A stretch of DNA of 5,508 nucleotides from Acidobacteriota bacterium. GTDB lineage: Bacteria > Acidobacteriota > Aminicenantia > UBA2199. The stretch is from positions 1-5,508 of the forward strand of contig JAKAGC010000328.1 of NCBI GenBank assembly GCA_021817755.1, written 5' to 3'. Shown here one piece after another: positions 1 to 5,508 of the stretch. Position numbers and translations under genes: made by a program. How positions within the stretch are numbered: position 1 is the stretch's first letter; each line of letters starts with the position of its first letter. The notes under the pieces are model-generated. The model had not been told where the DNA came from, searched no databases, and saw only the letters and a list, made by a program, of their open reading frames with translations.

Positions 1-663
1 ACGGGAATTGGCATACTTTTTTAATGCATTCCATTGTTTGAAAAAGATAAACTGGATAAACTTATGAAATTGGATTTCTTCTTTGAGAGACTGGGAATAT
101 TCACGGATTGCGGAAGGTTTCCGGCTGCGGATATCGTCATCCCAGGTTGTCCAGTCGTAATTATTAAAATGGTTGGCAAGAGGAATAAACAAGGCATAAT
201 CATCGAGCCAGTATTTGGAATCCTCGCAGAAGTGTTGGAATTCGAGGCGTTCGGATTCATTGGCAAAGGAGAAAAAATCCCGGAATGCAGTTTTAAGGAA
301 AGGGAGAGTAATAGAAGAAACGTAATCGAAATCGGCAAAATCAGCATTCAATTGATCGGGAGAATCGGTATTAGAAGAAGGAAAAGTTGAAGCAGGGGGG
401 AGAGATTTGATCCAGGGTTGAGTTTGGAGGTCCTGAATACTAATCATGAGGTAGTTTCCTGCAAAGCTGGAGAGAGGAGAGTATGGAGAGTAACCAAAAG
501 CAGGAGATACAGGGCTGATTGGAAGTGTTTGCCAGAATTGTTGTCCGGCATAGTGAATGGAATCGACAAATTCACGGGCTTCTTTTCCCATTGTGCCTGA
601 ACCGTGAGGACCGGGAAGAGACGTAATATGCATCAGGATACCGCTGCTGCGGTTGAGTTTCAT
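1..663 (-). CDS. malQ: 4-alpha-glucanotransferase (amylomaltase, GH77), N-terminal part, cut by the left edge
   Basis: The minus strand is open from an ATG at 663-661 to the left edge, giving 221 residues without a stop or frameshift. The protein opens with the family signature RSSGILMHITSLPGPHGSG (residues 5-23). This is followed by GKEAREFVD, a GQQFWQTLPISP segment and SPYSPLSSFAGN (59-70), which matches the SPYQSxSAFAGNP segment of amylomaltases. Further on are KYWLDDYALF (150-159), the WTTWD segment, and EEIQFHKFIQFIFFKQW (195-211), all in the family order. The enzyme transfers alpha-1,4-glucan chains between maltodextrins in the cytoplasm. Family members are usually about 500 residues, so the catalytic Asp/Glu/Asp residues lie outside the window and activity cannot be judged here. 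A Ser/Pro-rich stretch (87-102) looks like a variable loop. The start is supported by AGGAGG four bases upstream. The gene diverges from the glycosyltransferase gene. Identity is secure at family level. Confidence 0.93.
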   Translation of the reverse strand, partial: MKLNRSSGILMHITSLPGPHGSGTMGKEAREFVDSIHYAGQQFWQTLPISPVSPAFGYSPYSPLSSFAGNYLMISIQDLQTQPWIKSLPPASTFPSSNTDSPDQLNADFADFDYVSSITLPFLKTAFRDFFSFANESERLEFQHFCEDSKYWLDDYALFIPLANHFNNYDWTTWDDDIRSRKPSAIREYSQSLKEEIQFHKFIQFIFFKQWNALKKYANSR

Positions 664-667
664 TGAG

Positions 668-673
668 CCTCCT
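668..673 (-). promoter_or_regulatory. Shine-Dalgarno site of malQ
   Basis: A perfect AGGAGG on the minus strand sits four bases before the ATG at 663-661, and this fixes the malQ start. The spacing is a little short but usable. A TAAAAT at 710-705 (minus strand) could be the -10 of its promoter. No good -35 lies 16-18 bp upstream, so I do not call a malQ promoter. Confidence 0.8.
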
Positions 674-734
674 GGTATTAGATGGAAGTAATAGTAAAAA
701 TGATATTTTAATCGTTTTTTGAAAATAAATCTAT

Positions 735-819
735 AGAGGAGGTAAAATTTTATGAAGAAGGAAAATGTGAAAATTATAATATGAAAAAACCCTCGAAAAT
801 GACACGCAGCCTACATTAA
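735..819 (+). other. Strong Shine-Dalgarno followed by two overlapping mini-ORFs (10 and 12 codons)
   Basis: AGAGGAGGT at 735-743 is followed after eight bases by ATG 752, which opens MKKENVKIII and stops at TGA 782-784. A second ATG at 781 overlaps that stop as ATGA and encodes MKKPSKMTRSLH, ending at TAA 817-819. The SD quality, the spacing and the ATGA overlap are what a translated, coupled pair would show. However, the peptides are very short, Lys/Ile-rich in AT-rich DNA, and match no leader peptide I know. A possible upstream promoter TTGAAA (719-724)-N18-TAAAAT (743-748) would start transcription near 755, beyond the SD, so the two readings conflict. Translation is unproven. Confidence 0.2.
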
Positions 820-877
820 AAAAAATTAATATTCCCGGAAACAGTCTATTAATGAGAGCAGAGAGAAGGGGTTTTTT
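784..877. repeat. Nested inverted repeat; candidate small RNA or long-loop terminator-like stem
   Basis: AAAAAACCC at 784-792 is perfectly complementary to GGGTTTTTT at 869-877, and a G-T pair (T793 with G868) extends it to 10 bp. Inside this, ATTAATA at 825-831 pairs with TATTAAT at 847-853, enclosing the small palindrome TTCCCGGAA (832-840). Read on the plus strand, the right arm ends in six Ts, as an intrinsic terminator would, but the outer loop is 76 bases, far longer than usual. A perfect -10 hexamer TATAAT (775-780) lies just upstream, so a transcript starting near 787 would span nearly the whole structure. The AT-rich arms could arise by chance, so function is inference. Confidence 0.35.
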
Positions 878-896
878 AGGGGGGTTGGGGTGTCGA

Positions 897-925
897 TTGC
901 ATTTTTTAAAAACTTGATATAAAAT
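897..925 (+). promoter_or_regulatory. Sigma70-type promoter of the glycosyltransferase gene
   Basis: The -35 is TTGCAT (897-902) and the -10 is TAAAAT (920-925), with 17 bp between them, followed by AC. Transcription would start near 932 and leave a leader of about 43 nt. The same TTGCA-N17-TAAAATAC arrangement stands before the next gene, which strengthens the call. A G-rich tract (868-890) lies immediately upstream. Confidence 0.55.
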
Positions 926-931
926 ACCTTA

Positions 932-959
932 AGCGCCCACACAATACAAATTAGGCGCT
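932..959 (+). promoter_or_regulatory. 5'-UTR inverted repeat (stem-loop or operator) before the glycosyltransferase
   Basis: AGCGCC at 932-937 and GGCGCT at 954-959 form a 6-bp GC-rich stem with a 16-base AT-rich loop. The left arm begins at the transcription start predicted from the upstream promoter, so the mRNA would carry a hairpin at its very 5' end. The stem finishes four bases before the AAGGA ribosome binding site (963-967). This could stabilise the mRNA, tune translation or bind a repressor. Nothing in the sequence decides between these. Confidence 0.4.
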
Positions 960-974
960 ATAAAGGATTTCACT

Positions 975-2474
975 ATGGCACTAACGCTTATAATAATTTA
1001 CACTTTAGCTTTGATATTTATTTTTGTTTATAGTATGATACAATTAGATCTGGTCATTCATTACCTGAGATTTCATAAGAATAAAACGACGTCTCAGAAG
1101 TTTGCACCGGTTAACCTGGAAGATAAAGATTTACCGTTTGTAACAGTTCAATTACCGATATTTAATGAAATGTATGTAGTGGAACGGTTAATCGACAATA
1201 TCGCACGGTTTGATTATCCGAAAGATAAATTTGAAATACAGGTTCTGGATGATTCCACGGACGAAACAGTCGAGATTTCCCGCGGGAAAGTGAATGAATG
1301 GAAAGAGAAAGGGATCAATATCGAATTGGTGACGCGTACAAATCGCGTGGGCTTTAAAGCCGGTGCATTAAGCGAAGGATTAAAAACAGCACGTGGCGAG
1401 TTTATCGCTATATTCGATGCGGATTTCGTACCTGGAGCGGATTTCTTAAAACGCACAGTGCCATATTTTATCAGCGATCCGAATATCGGAGTGGTACAGA
1501 CCCGCTGGGAACATTTAAACAAGAATTATTCAATATTGACAAAGATACAAGCATTTGCATTGGATGCGCACTTTACAGTAGAACAGCAAGGCCGTAATGC
1601 GGGTGGTTATTTTATTAATTTTAATGGAACTGCGGGTGTATGGCGTAGAAAAACCATCGATGATGCAGGCGGTTGGGCTTCGGATACTCTGACGGAAGAC
1701 CTGGATTTAAGTTACAGAGCCCAGATCAAAGGCTGGAAATTCAAATACCTTGAAGATGTAGGCGCTCCTGCGGAATTACCGGTTGCGATGAACGCGATTA
1801 AATCCCAGCAGTTCCGCTGGACAAAAGGCGGAGCTGAAACAGCACGGAAAAATATTAGCCGTATCTGGAAATCGAATGTATCATTAAGCCAGAAATTCCA
1901 CGGGACAGCTCATTTATTAAACAGCCAGGTTTTCTTATTTACATTGATTTGCTCGATTCTGAGTGTTCCTCTGCTTCTCATCAAGAATGTTATGCCGAAT
2001 TTCTCCACCTGGTTTGCGCTGTTAACGATATTTATCACCTGTTTTGTGGTACTTGGTCTCTTTTATTATTGTTCGATATATCGCCGTTTCCCCACCCGGA
2101 TGCGCGCCGTTGGATATCTTTTTTCCGTATTCCCCATTTTCCTTTCGATGTCGATGGGAATCTCCCTTCACAATACGATCGCTGTACTGGAAGGGTTACT
2201 GGGTTTTAAGAGCCCCTTTATCCGCACGCCGAAATTCAATGTAACCAAAACGAATAAAAACTGGAAATCCAACAAATACCTTGAGCAAAAGATCAGCGGC
2301 AGAACATGGCTCGAGATATTCCTTTCGATTTACTTCCTGTTTGGAGTAATCGTAGCATTTCTAATTAAAGATTTCGGTTTATTCCCATTTCATGTAATGC
2401 TTTTTGCCGGATTCGGAATGGTTTCCTTTTTTACGGTAAAACATACGCGAGTTGCAAAAGCAACTGCCAATTGA
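975..2474 (+). CDS. Membrane GT2 glycosyltransferase, cellulose synthase / CslA-like
   Basis: This 499-residue inner-membrane enzyme probably transfers or polymerises sugars from a nucleotide sugar with a beta linkage. One N-terminal membrane helix (about 3-28) leads into a cytoplasmic GT-A domain (about 54-300). All signature residues of processive GT2 enzymes are present: LDDSTD (91-96, D92/D93), FDADF (147-151, DxD), the TED acceptor/base motif (240-242) and QxxRW (278-282). The phrases VLDDSTD, GFKAGAL, HFTVEQ, FNGTAGVWR and ELP closely follow plant CslA/CslC mannan and glucan synthases and their bacterial relatives. About five hydrophobic segments follow (315-337, 344-366, 378-400, 447-465, 468-488). 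There is no C-terminal PilZ domain and no BcsB-like neighbour, so this is not a standard bacterial cellulose operon. The ATG start has AAGGA seven bases upstream. The gene ends in tandem stops TGA TAA. The fold is certain; the sugar and product are not. Confidence 0.9.
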   Translation: MALTLIIIYTLALIFIFVYSMIQLDLVIHYLRFHKNKTTSQKFAPVNLEDKDLPFVTVQLPIFNEMYVVERLIDNIARFDYPKDKFEIQVLDDSTDETVEISRGKVNEWKEKGINIELVTRTNRVGFKAGALSEGLKTARGEFIAIFDADFVPGADFLKRTVPYFISDPNIGVVQTRWEHLNKNYSILTKIQAFALDAHFTVEQQGRNAGGYFINFNGTAGVWRRKTIDDAGGWASDTLTEDLDLSYRAQIKGWKFKYLEDVGAPAELPVAMNAIKSQQFRWTKGGAETARKNISRIWKSNVSLSQKFHGTAHLLNSQVFLFTLICSILSVPLLLIKNVMPNFSTWFALLTIFITCFVVLGLFYYCSIYRRFPTRMRAVGYLFSVFPIFLSMSMGISLHNTIAVLEGLLGFKSPFIRTPKFNVTKTNKNWKSNKYLEQKISGRTWLEIFLSIYFLFGVIVAFLIKDFGLFPFHVMLFAGFGMVSFFTVKHTRVAKATAN

Positions 2475-2501
2475 TAAATAGAAGAAAAATTCGATTTCCG
2501 G

Positions 2502-2530
2502 TTGCAAAGAGTTTCATTTTTTACTAAAAT
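2502..2530 (+). promoter_or_regulatory. Promoter of the 613-residue protein gene; predicted leaderless transcript
   Basis: TTGCAA (2502-2507) and TAAAAT (2525-2530) are 17 bp apart and followed by AC, nearly identical to the promoter at 897-925. The usual start point 6-8 bases after the -10 falls at about 2536-2538, on the ATG at 2537. There is no purine-rich Shine-Dalgarno in the bases before that ATG, which fits translation of a leaderless mRNA. The promoter lies in the 62-bp gap after the glycosyltransferase gene, where I see no terminator hairpin, so read-through could also supply transcript. Confidence 0.5.
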
Positions 2531-2536
2531 ACATGC

Positions 2537-4378
2537 ATGAACAAGGATAATAACATAAATAATACGGGCAGTACTTATTCGATAACGAGCGAAGAACAGG
2601 AGAAAAGAGACCGGATAGCACAATGGGCATTCGATACGCGTCCGATCCTGGGAAGATTTCATCTGTGGCTGGAAGATGTCCAGGTAGAATGGATTAGGGG
2701 GCAAGCAGCCAAAGAATTCACGACTGATATCTCCTTTCTCGAAGGAAGCATGGAGCGTTTGTTTGCCATGACAGGCGCTGTAACATCGTTAGGTACGCAA
2801 ATGTTCGGTCGCTTCGGCGAAGGGGCGAAGCTGGATAAGCAGGGAATCAACCAGGTCAAGAAAGATGCGGATGCGATTTCTGCTTATGCGATGTCGGAGT
2901 GCCTCTGGTACTTGTCGCGTCAACTCCCTGAGAATCATGCGATAATGGTTTGCATGGGCGAGGGATTAATGCCGAAAGCGGGAGAAACACCGGAAATGGG
3001 TTCAAATCCGCAATTGGGGTTCGGGCGTGTTTATGCCAGGCCTCAAGTGGCGAAGTGGTTGGATCAGAGGGTGGTTCAATTACTAAATGATCCGAACTAC
3101 AGTTGGAAGCAATTTTACGAAGAAACAAAGCGCGTGGGCATCACCATCTGGGGAGCAGCGGTAGATACGCTTGAAAATACCTCCCGTTTCGCGAAAGGAA
3201 GTACGACGGGTCCGATGACGGTGCTTCACATCTTTAATCAACCTTTAAATATAACCCGCCCCTATGAAGGGTATATGGGAAATCTTTTACTGCCGGCAGA
3301 GGTAGTGGAATCGGCCTCCCGGAAATCGATTTTAATTAATTTCCATACTCCGAGAGAACGCATCCTTGCAGCTATTAAAGACACCTACCCGGAGATCAAA
3401 GCACAGAATATTCACGTATGGACATTGGGCGGAAAAAGCCGTGTCGATCGCATCGGTGGTTTGTGGGAAGAATGGAAGCGGTTGGGAGTTCATGTTATCG
3501 AAGAGGGCTGGACATTACCTACGGGACTTCAAGCATTCACGGAATCGGGAACATATGCCCCGACCTACCTTGTTGGCACCTGGAAAGAAAACAACGAAAC
3601 CCATTTATTTATTTGCGATGGCTATGCGGCTTCGGCAGAAGCGATGCAGAGTGCGAGCCTTGCACCTTTATTGAATATCCGGGTTATACTCTCGGTATTT
3701 ACATCGGTATTTCACTTACCGTATGACAAAGAGCAATATATAATGGAACTGGACCCGTCAGATCAAAATTTCCGGGTGAAACTGGAAGAACTGATCGGGA
3801 AACCGGTAGACGAAAACTTAGAAAATGAATATAAAGGGATGATCCGCGAAGCAATAGAAGCGGGAATTCCTGTTAAAAAACAAGTAATCGAAGCAGAGGA
3901 TTTTTTCCCTGAAAAGAATTGGGAAGTATTGGCAGTATCGGGTTACATGCAGCCTGAACCTTACACGGGAGCTCCCGGAGTTCGAGTGGTAGAGGCAGGA
4001 CCTGACCAAAATGTTTATTTGGTAACAGTCCGTCTGGCAGGATTGAATGGAGATAAGCGGATTACGTTCCGGTTGAGGTTCAATGAATCCTACGAGCAGA
4101 GCAGACCGATATTCAAACCTCTTTTGAACCGCTTTATGGCGGGAGAAGATTACACACACCGGGCGGTTCGGATTTCCGATTCGGGAAGAATCAGGAATGA
4201 ACTCCAGACACTTTGTTCCGAAGCTCTCGAATTTATTGGGGATAAACACATACGGATTCATTTTGACCGCATTCCGCCGGATGTTATTTCACCGGTAAAC
4301 CAGGAAAAACTTATGGCTGTATTAAAATGGTATAAAACCCATCATCCCATTTGGTTCTCCTGGCTCGAAATCGCTTAA
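2537..4378 (+). CDS. Uncharacterised 613-residue soluble protein in a glycan gene group
   Basis: I do not recognise this family. The protein has no signal peptide and no convincing membrane helix, so it is probably cytoplasmic. A polar Asn-rich N-terminus (1-20) precedes a mostly helical region rich in Trp and Met (about 24-130). Next come a Gly/Pro-rich segment (140-170) and a central alpha/beta-looking part (about 225-400) with predicted strands such as SILINF, NIHVWTLGG and THLFICDGYAAS. A charged helical linker (410-450) leads to a C-terminal alpha/beta part (about 460-613) ending in a Trp-rich tail, HHPIWFSWLEI. No Walker, Rossmann, DxD or PLP-lysine motif is evident. The start is the ATG at 2537. 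The next in-frame Met is at residue 72, which would remove conserved-looking sequence, and there is no SD, so a leaderless start is likely. The aminotransferase start lies 8 bp after the stop, implying a shared transcript and perhaps a role in the same glycan pathway, but this is guilt by association only. Confidence 0.85.
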   Translation: MNKDNNINNTGSTYSITSEEQEKRDRIAQWAFDTRPILGRFHLWLEDVQVEWIRGQAAKEFTTDISFLEGSMERLFAMTGAVTSLGTQMFGRFGEGAKLDKQGINQVKKDADAISAYAMSECLWYLSRQLPENHAIMVCMGEGLMPKAGETPEMGSNPQLGFGRVYARPQVAKWLDQRVVQLLNDPNYSWKQFYEETKRVGITIWGAAVDTLENTSRFAKGSTTGPMTVLHIFNQPLNITRPYEGYMGNLLLPAEVVESASRKSILINFHTPRERILAAIKDTYPEIKAQNIHVWTLGGKSRVDRIGGLWEEWKRLGVHVIEEGWTLPTGLQAFTESGTYAPTYLVGTWKENNETHLFICDGYAASAEAMQSASLAPLLNIRVILSVFTSVFHLPYDKEQYIMELDPSDQNFRVKLEELIGKPVDENLENEYKGMIREAIEAGIPVKKQVIEAEDFFPEKNWEVLAVSGYMQPEPYTGAPGVRVVEAGPDQNVYLVTVRLAGLNGDKRITFRLRFNESYEQSRPIFKPLLNRFMAGEDYTHRAVRISDSGRIRNELQTLCSEALEFIGDKHIRIHFDRIPPDVISPVNQEKLMAVLKWYKTHHPIWFSWLEIA

Positions 4379-4389
4379 GGTGTCCCGTG
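4376..4389 (+). promoter_or_regulatory. Ribosome binding site and GTG start of the aminotransferase, overlapping the upstream stop
   Basis: The TAA stop of the preceding gene (4376-4378) is embedded in TAAGGTG, whose AAGG (4377-4380) serves as the Shine-Dalgarno six bases before GTG 4387. Ribosomes finishing the upstream gene would sit on this site, which suggests translational coupling. An in-frame TTG at 4351 lacks an SD, would overlap the upstream gene, and adds 12 residues absent from the usual family N-terminus. Confidence 0.65.
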
Positions 4390-5481
4390 ATCCGGTTCGA
4401 TAATTTCAATCCACAGTATAACGCTATAAAACCGGAAATCGATGAAGCAGTTCACCGGGTTCTGGACAGCGGCTGGTTTATTCTTGGAAAGGAACTTGAA
4501 GCATTTGAAAAAGCGTTTGCAAATTATATCGGTTGTAAATATTGCGTTGGGGTAGCTTCGGGAACGGATGCGATTACGCTTTCCTTAATGGCCCTGGGAA
4601 TGGAAGGAGGAAGCGAGGTTATTACTTCGAATATTACGGCCTTCCCAACGATTGCTGCTATTCTTCATGCGGGAGCAGTACCTGTTGTCGCGGATATCTG
4701 CGGAAATGACGGACTGATAGACACAGCAAAGATCGAACGCCATATAACGAAAAAGACAAAAGCGATTATCCCGGTTCATTTGTATGGTCAGAGTTGCGAT
4801 CTGGATAAAATAAATGAGATAGCATCGAAGTATGCCATCCCTGTAGTGGAAGATTGCGCACAATCTGTAGGGGCTTCATATAAAGGAAAGAAAACCGGTT
4901 CCATTGGGAAGATCAATGCCTTTTCGTTTTATCCGACCAAGAACCTGGGAGCCTATGGTGATGGGGGCGCGATTACAACAAACGATGAAGAACTCTATAA
5001 TGAGCTTCTGCAACTGCGAAATTATGGCCAGCGAGTGCGGTATTATCATGACCGTTTTGGTATCAACAGCCGGTTGGATGAAATACAAGCGGCGATTCTT
5101 CATGTAAAATTAAAACATCTGGATTCATGGAGCGCAAAACGGCGTGAACTTGCTTCTTATTACCGTTCTCGCTTAACCTCTGTGACCTGCCTGGAAGAGC
5201 ATTCCTACGGCGAAGCGGTTTACCATTTGTTCGTGGTGAAAACTCCAAAACGGGAAGGGTTCATGGAATATCTGAAAGCAAAAGGCATACAAAATCTCAT
5301 CCATTACCCTGTTCCGATGCATAAGCAAAAAGCGTTTCCCTTATATGGGAAGATCAGCGATGACCTCTACCCGGAGTCGAACGCCTTTGCCGAACAAATC
5401 GTCAGTATTCCGGTTTATCCCGAATTAACCCTGGAAGAACGGGAAAAAATAATTGAAACGATAAATTCCTTTGCGGGGTAA
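4387..5481 (+). CDS. PLP-dependent sugar aminotransferase, DegT/DnrJ/EryC1/StrS family
   Basis: This cytoplasmic PLP enzyme is 364 residues long, normal for the family, and transfers an amino group, usually from glutamate, to a keto group of a nucleotide-linked sugar. Read from the GTG start it opens MIRFDNFNPQY, then SGWFILGKELEAFE (28-41) and the GVASGTDA phosphate-binding segment (55-62). VHLYGQ (130-135) is followed by VVEDCAQSVGA (153-163), with D156 expected to hold the PLP ring nitrogen. FSFYPTKNLGAYGDGGA (179-195) contains the Schiff-base lysine K185. NSRLDEIQAAIL (227-238) and IHYPVPMHKQKAF (305-317) complete the pattern, so the active site is intact. The wording is closest to dTDP-3-oxo-6-deoxyhexose aminotransferases of the QdtB/FdtB type, but substrate choice cannot be read reliably from motifs. 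The partner 4,6-dehydratase and isomerase are not in the window. Together with the GT2 gene it points to an amino-sugar-containing surface glycan. Confidence 0.92.
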   Translation: MIRFDNFNPQYNAIKPEIDEAVHRVLDSGWFILGKELEAFEKAFANYIGCKYCVGVASGTDAITLSLMALGMEGGSEVITSNITAFPTIAAILHAGAVPVVADICGNDGLIDTAKIERHITKKTKAIIPVHLYGQSCDLDKINEIASKYAIPVVEDCAQSVGASYKGKKTGSIGKINAFSFYPTKNLGAYGDGGAITTNDEELYNELLQLRNYGQRVRYYHDRFGINSRLDEIQAAILHVKLKHLDSWSAKRRELASYYRSRLTSVTCLEEHSYGEAVYHLFVVKTPKREGFMEYLKAKGIQNLIHYPVPMHKQKAFPLYGKISDDLYPESNAFAEQIVSIPVYPELTLEEREKIIETINSFAG

Positions 5482-5486
5482 GATTC

Positions 5487-5508
5487 ATGACAGAAACAAA
5501 TACCAATA
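5487..5508 (+). CDS. Start of the next gene in the operon, cut by the right edge
   Basis: An ATG lies five bases after the aminotransferase stop and stays open to the edge, reading MTETNTN. A weak purine-rich stretch (GGGGTAAG) just upstream could serve as ribosome binding site. The tight spacing matches the previous junction and suggests the operon continues. Seven residues are too few to assign a function. Confidence 0.55.

Larger units (their letters stand above)
664..974. other. Divergent intergenic region between malQ and the glycosyltransferase gene
   Basis: These 311 bp separate two divergent genes and contain no long ORF on either strand. From left to right they hold the malQ Shine-Dalgarno and AT-rich upstream DNA, a plus-strand AGAGGAGGT (735-743) followed by two mini-ORFs, a perfect TATAAT at 775-780 without a clear -35, and a nested inverted repeat (784-877). 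After that come a G-rich tract (868-890), the glycosyltransferase promoter (897-925) and a 5'-UTR inverted repeat (932-959). This is more structure than two back-to-back promoters need. I see no tRNA, IS end or CRISPR repeat here. Confidence 0.8.

Noticed and set aside
21..600. Plus-strand reading frames at 34-390 and 418-600 and a shifted minus-strand frame at 21-347
   Set aside because: All overlap the minus-strand malQ frame, which is continuous for 221 residues and matches the family throughout.
868..890. Telomere-like GGGGTTTT repeats
   Set aside because: There are only two irregular units within an intergenic region between ordinary genes, with no sign of a replicon end.
2475..2536. 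Intrinsic terminator after the glycosyltransferase gene
   Set aside because: The run of Ts at 2516-2522 has no GC-rich hairpin before it. The gap is better explained by the promoter it contains.
2390..2704. Minus-strand ORF spanning the gap between the glycosyltransferase and the next gene
   Set aside because: It is antisense to two confident coding regions, its product resembles nothing known to me, and I saw no supporting start signal.
4351..4386. TTG at 4351 as the aminotransferase start
   Set aside because: It has no SD, overlaps the upstream gene by 28 bp, and adds 12 residues before the usual family N-terminus. GTG 4387 has AAGG at good spacing.
1..5508. CRISPR array, tRNA/rRNA, insertion sequence, toxin-antitoxin or phage-defence module
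   Set aside because: No regularly spaced repeats, cloverleaf, transposase, terminal repeats or defence-type domains were seen. All four assigned genes but one fall into sugar metabolism.

Overview
The window looks like ordinary bacterial chromosome, with tightly packed genes, Shine-Dalgarno sites and sigma70-type promoters. It reads as a Gram-negative bacterium of moderate to low GC. The phylum cannot be fixed from this sequence. The readable promoters are TTG-type/TAAAAT with 17-bp spacing rather than the TTTG/TAnnTTTG form typical of Bacteroidota, which argues weakly against that phylum.

Layout. Positions 1-663 hold the first 221 codons of a minus-strand 4-alpha-glucanotransferase (malQ), which runs off the left edge. 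Positions 664-974 are a divergent intergenic region. It contains a strong promoter candidate, a 5'-UTR stem-loop, a nested inverted repeat resembling a small structured RNA or long-range terminator stem, two overlapping mini-ORFs behind a near-perfect Shine-Dalgarno, and a G-rich tract. Three complete plus-strand genes follow. They are a membrane-embedded GT2 glycosyltransferase of the cellulose synthase/CslA-like type (975-2474), a 613-residue soluble protein that I do not recognise (2537-4378), and a DegT/DnrJ/EryC1/StrS-type PLP sugar aminotransferase (4387-5481). A fourth plus-strand gene starts at 5487 and is cut by the right edge.

How they fit together. The aminotransferase probably makes an amino-sugar nucleotide, and the GT2 enzyme probably polymerises or transfers a sugar at the inner membrane. 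The plus-strand group therefore looks like part of a surface-polysaccharide or glycoconjugate pathway. The glycosyltransferase gene and the unknown gene have nearly identical promoters, TTGCA(T/A)-N17-TAAAATAC. The first gives a leadered mRNA with a hairpin and SD. The second places the predicted +1 on the ATG itself, so it probably makes a leaderless mRNA. From the unknown gene onward the genes are 8 and 5 bp apart and appear to form one operon. malQ acts in alpha-glucan (maltodextrin/glycogen) metabolism and has no obvious functional link to the divergent group.

The best candidates for something undescribed are the 613-residue protein with its leaderless start and the structured intergenic region. 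Neither proves a new system from sequence alone.
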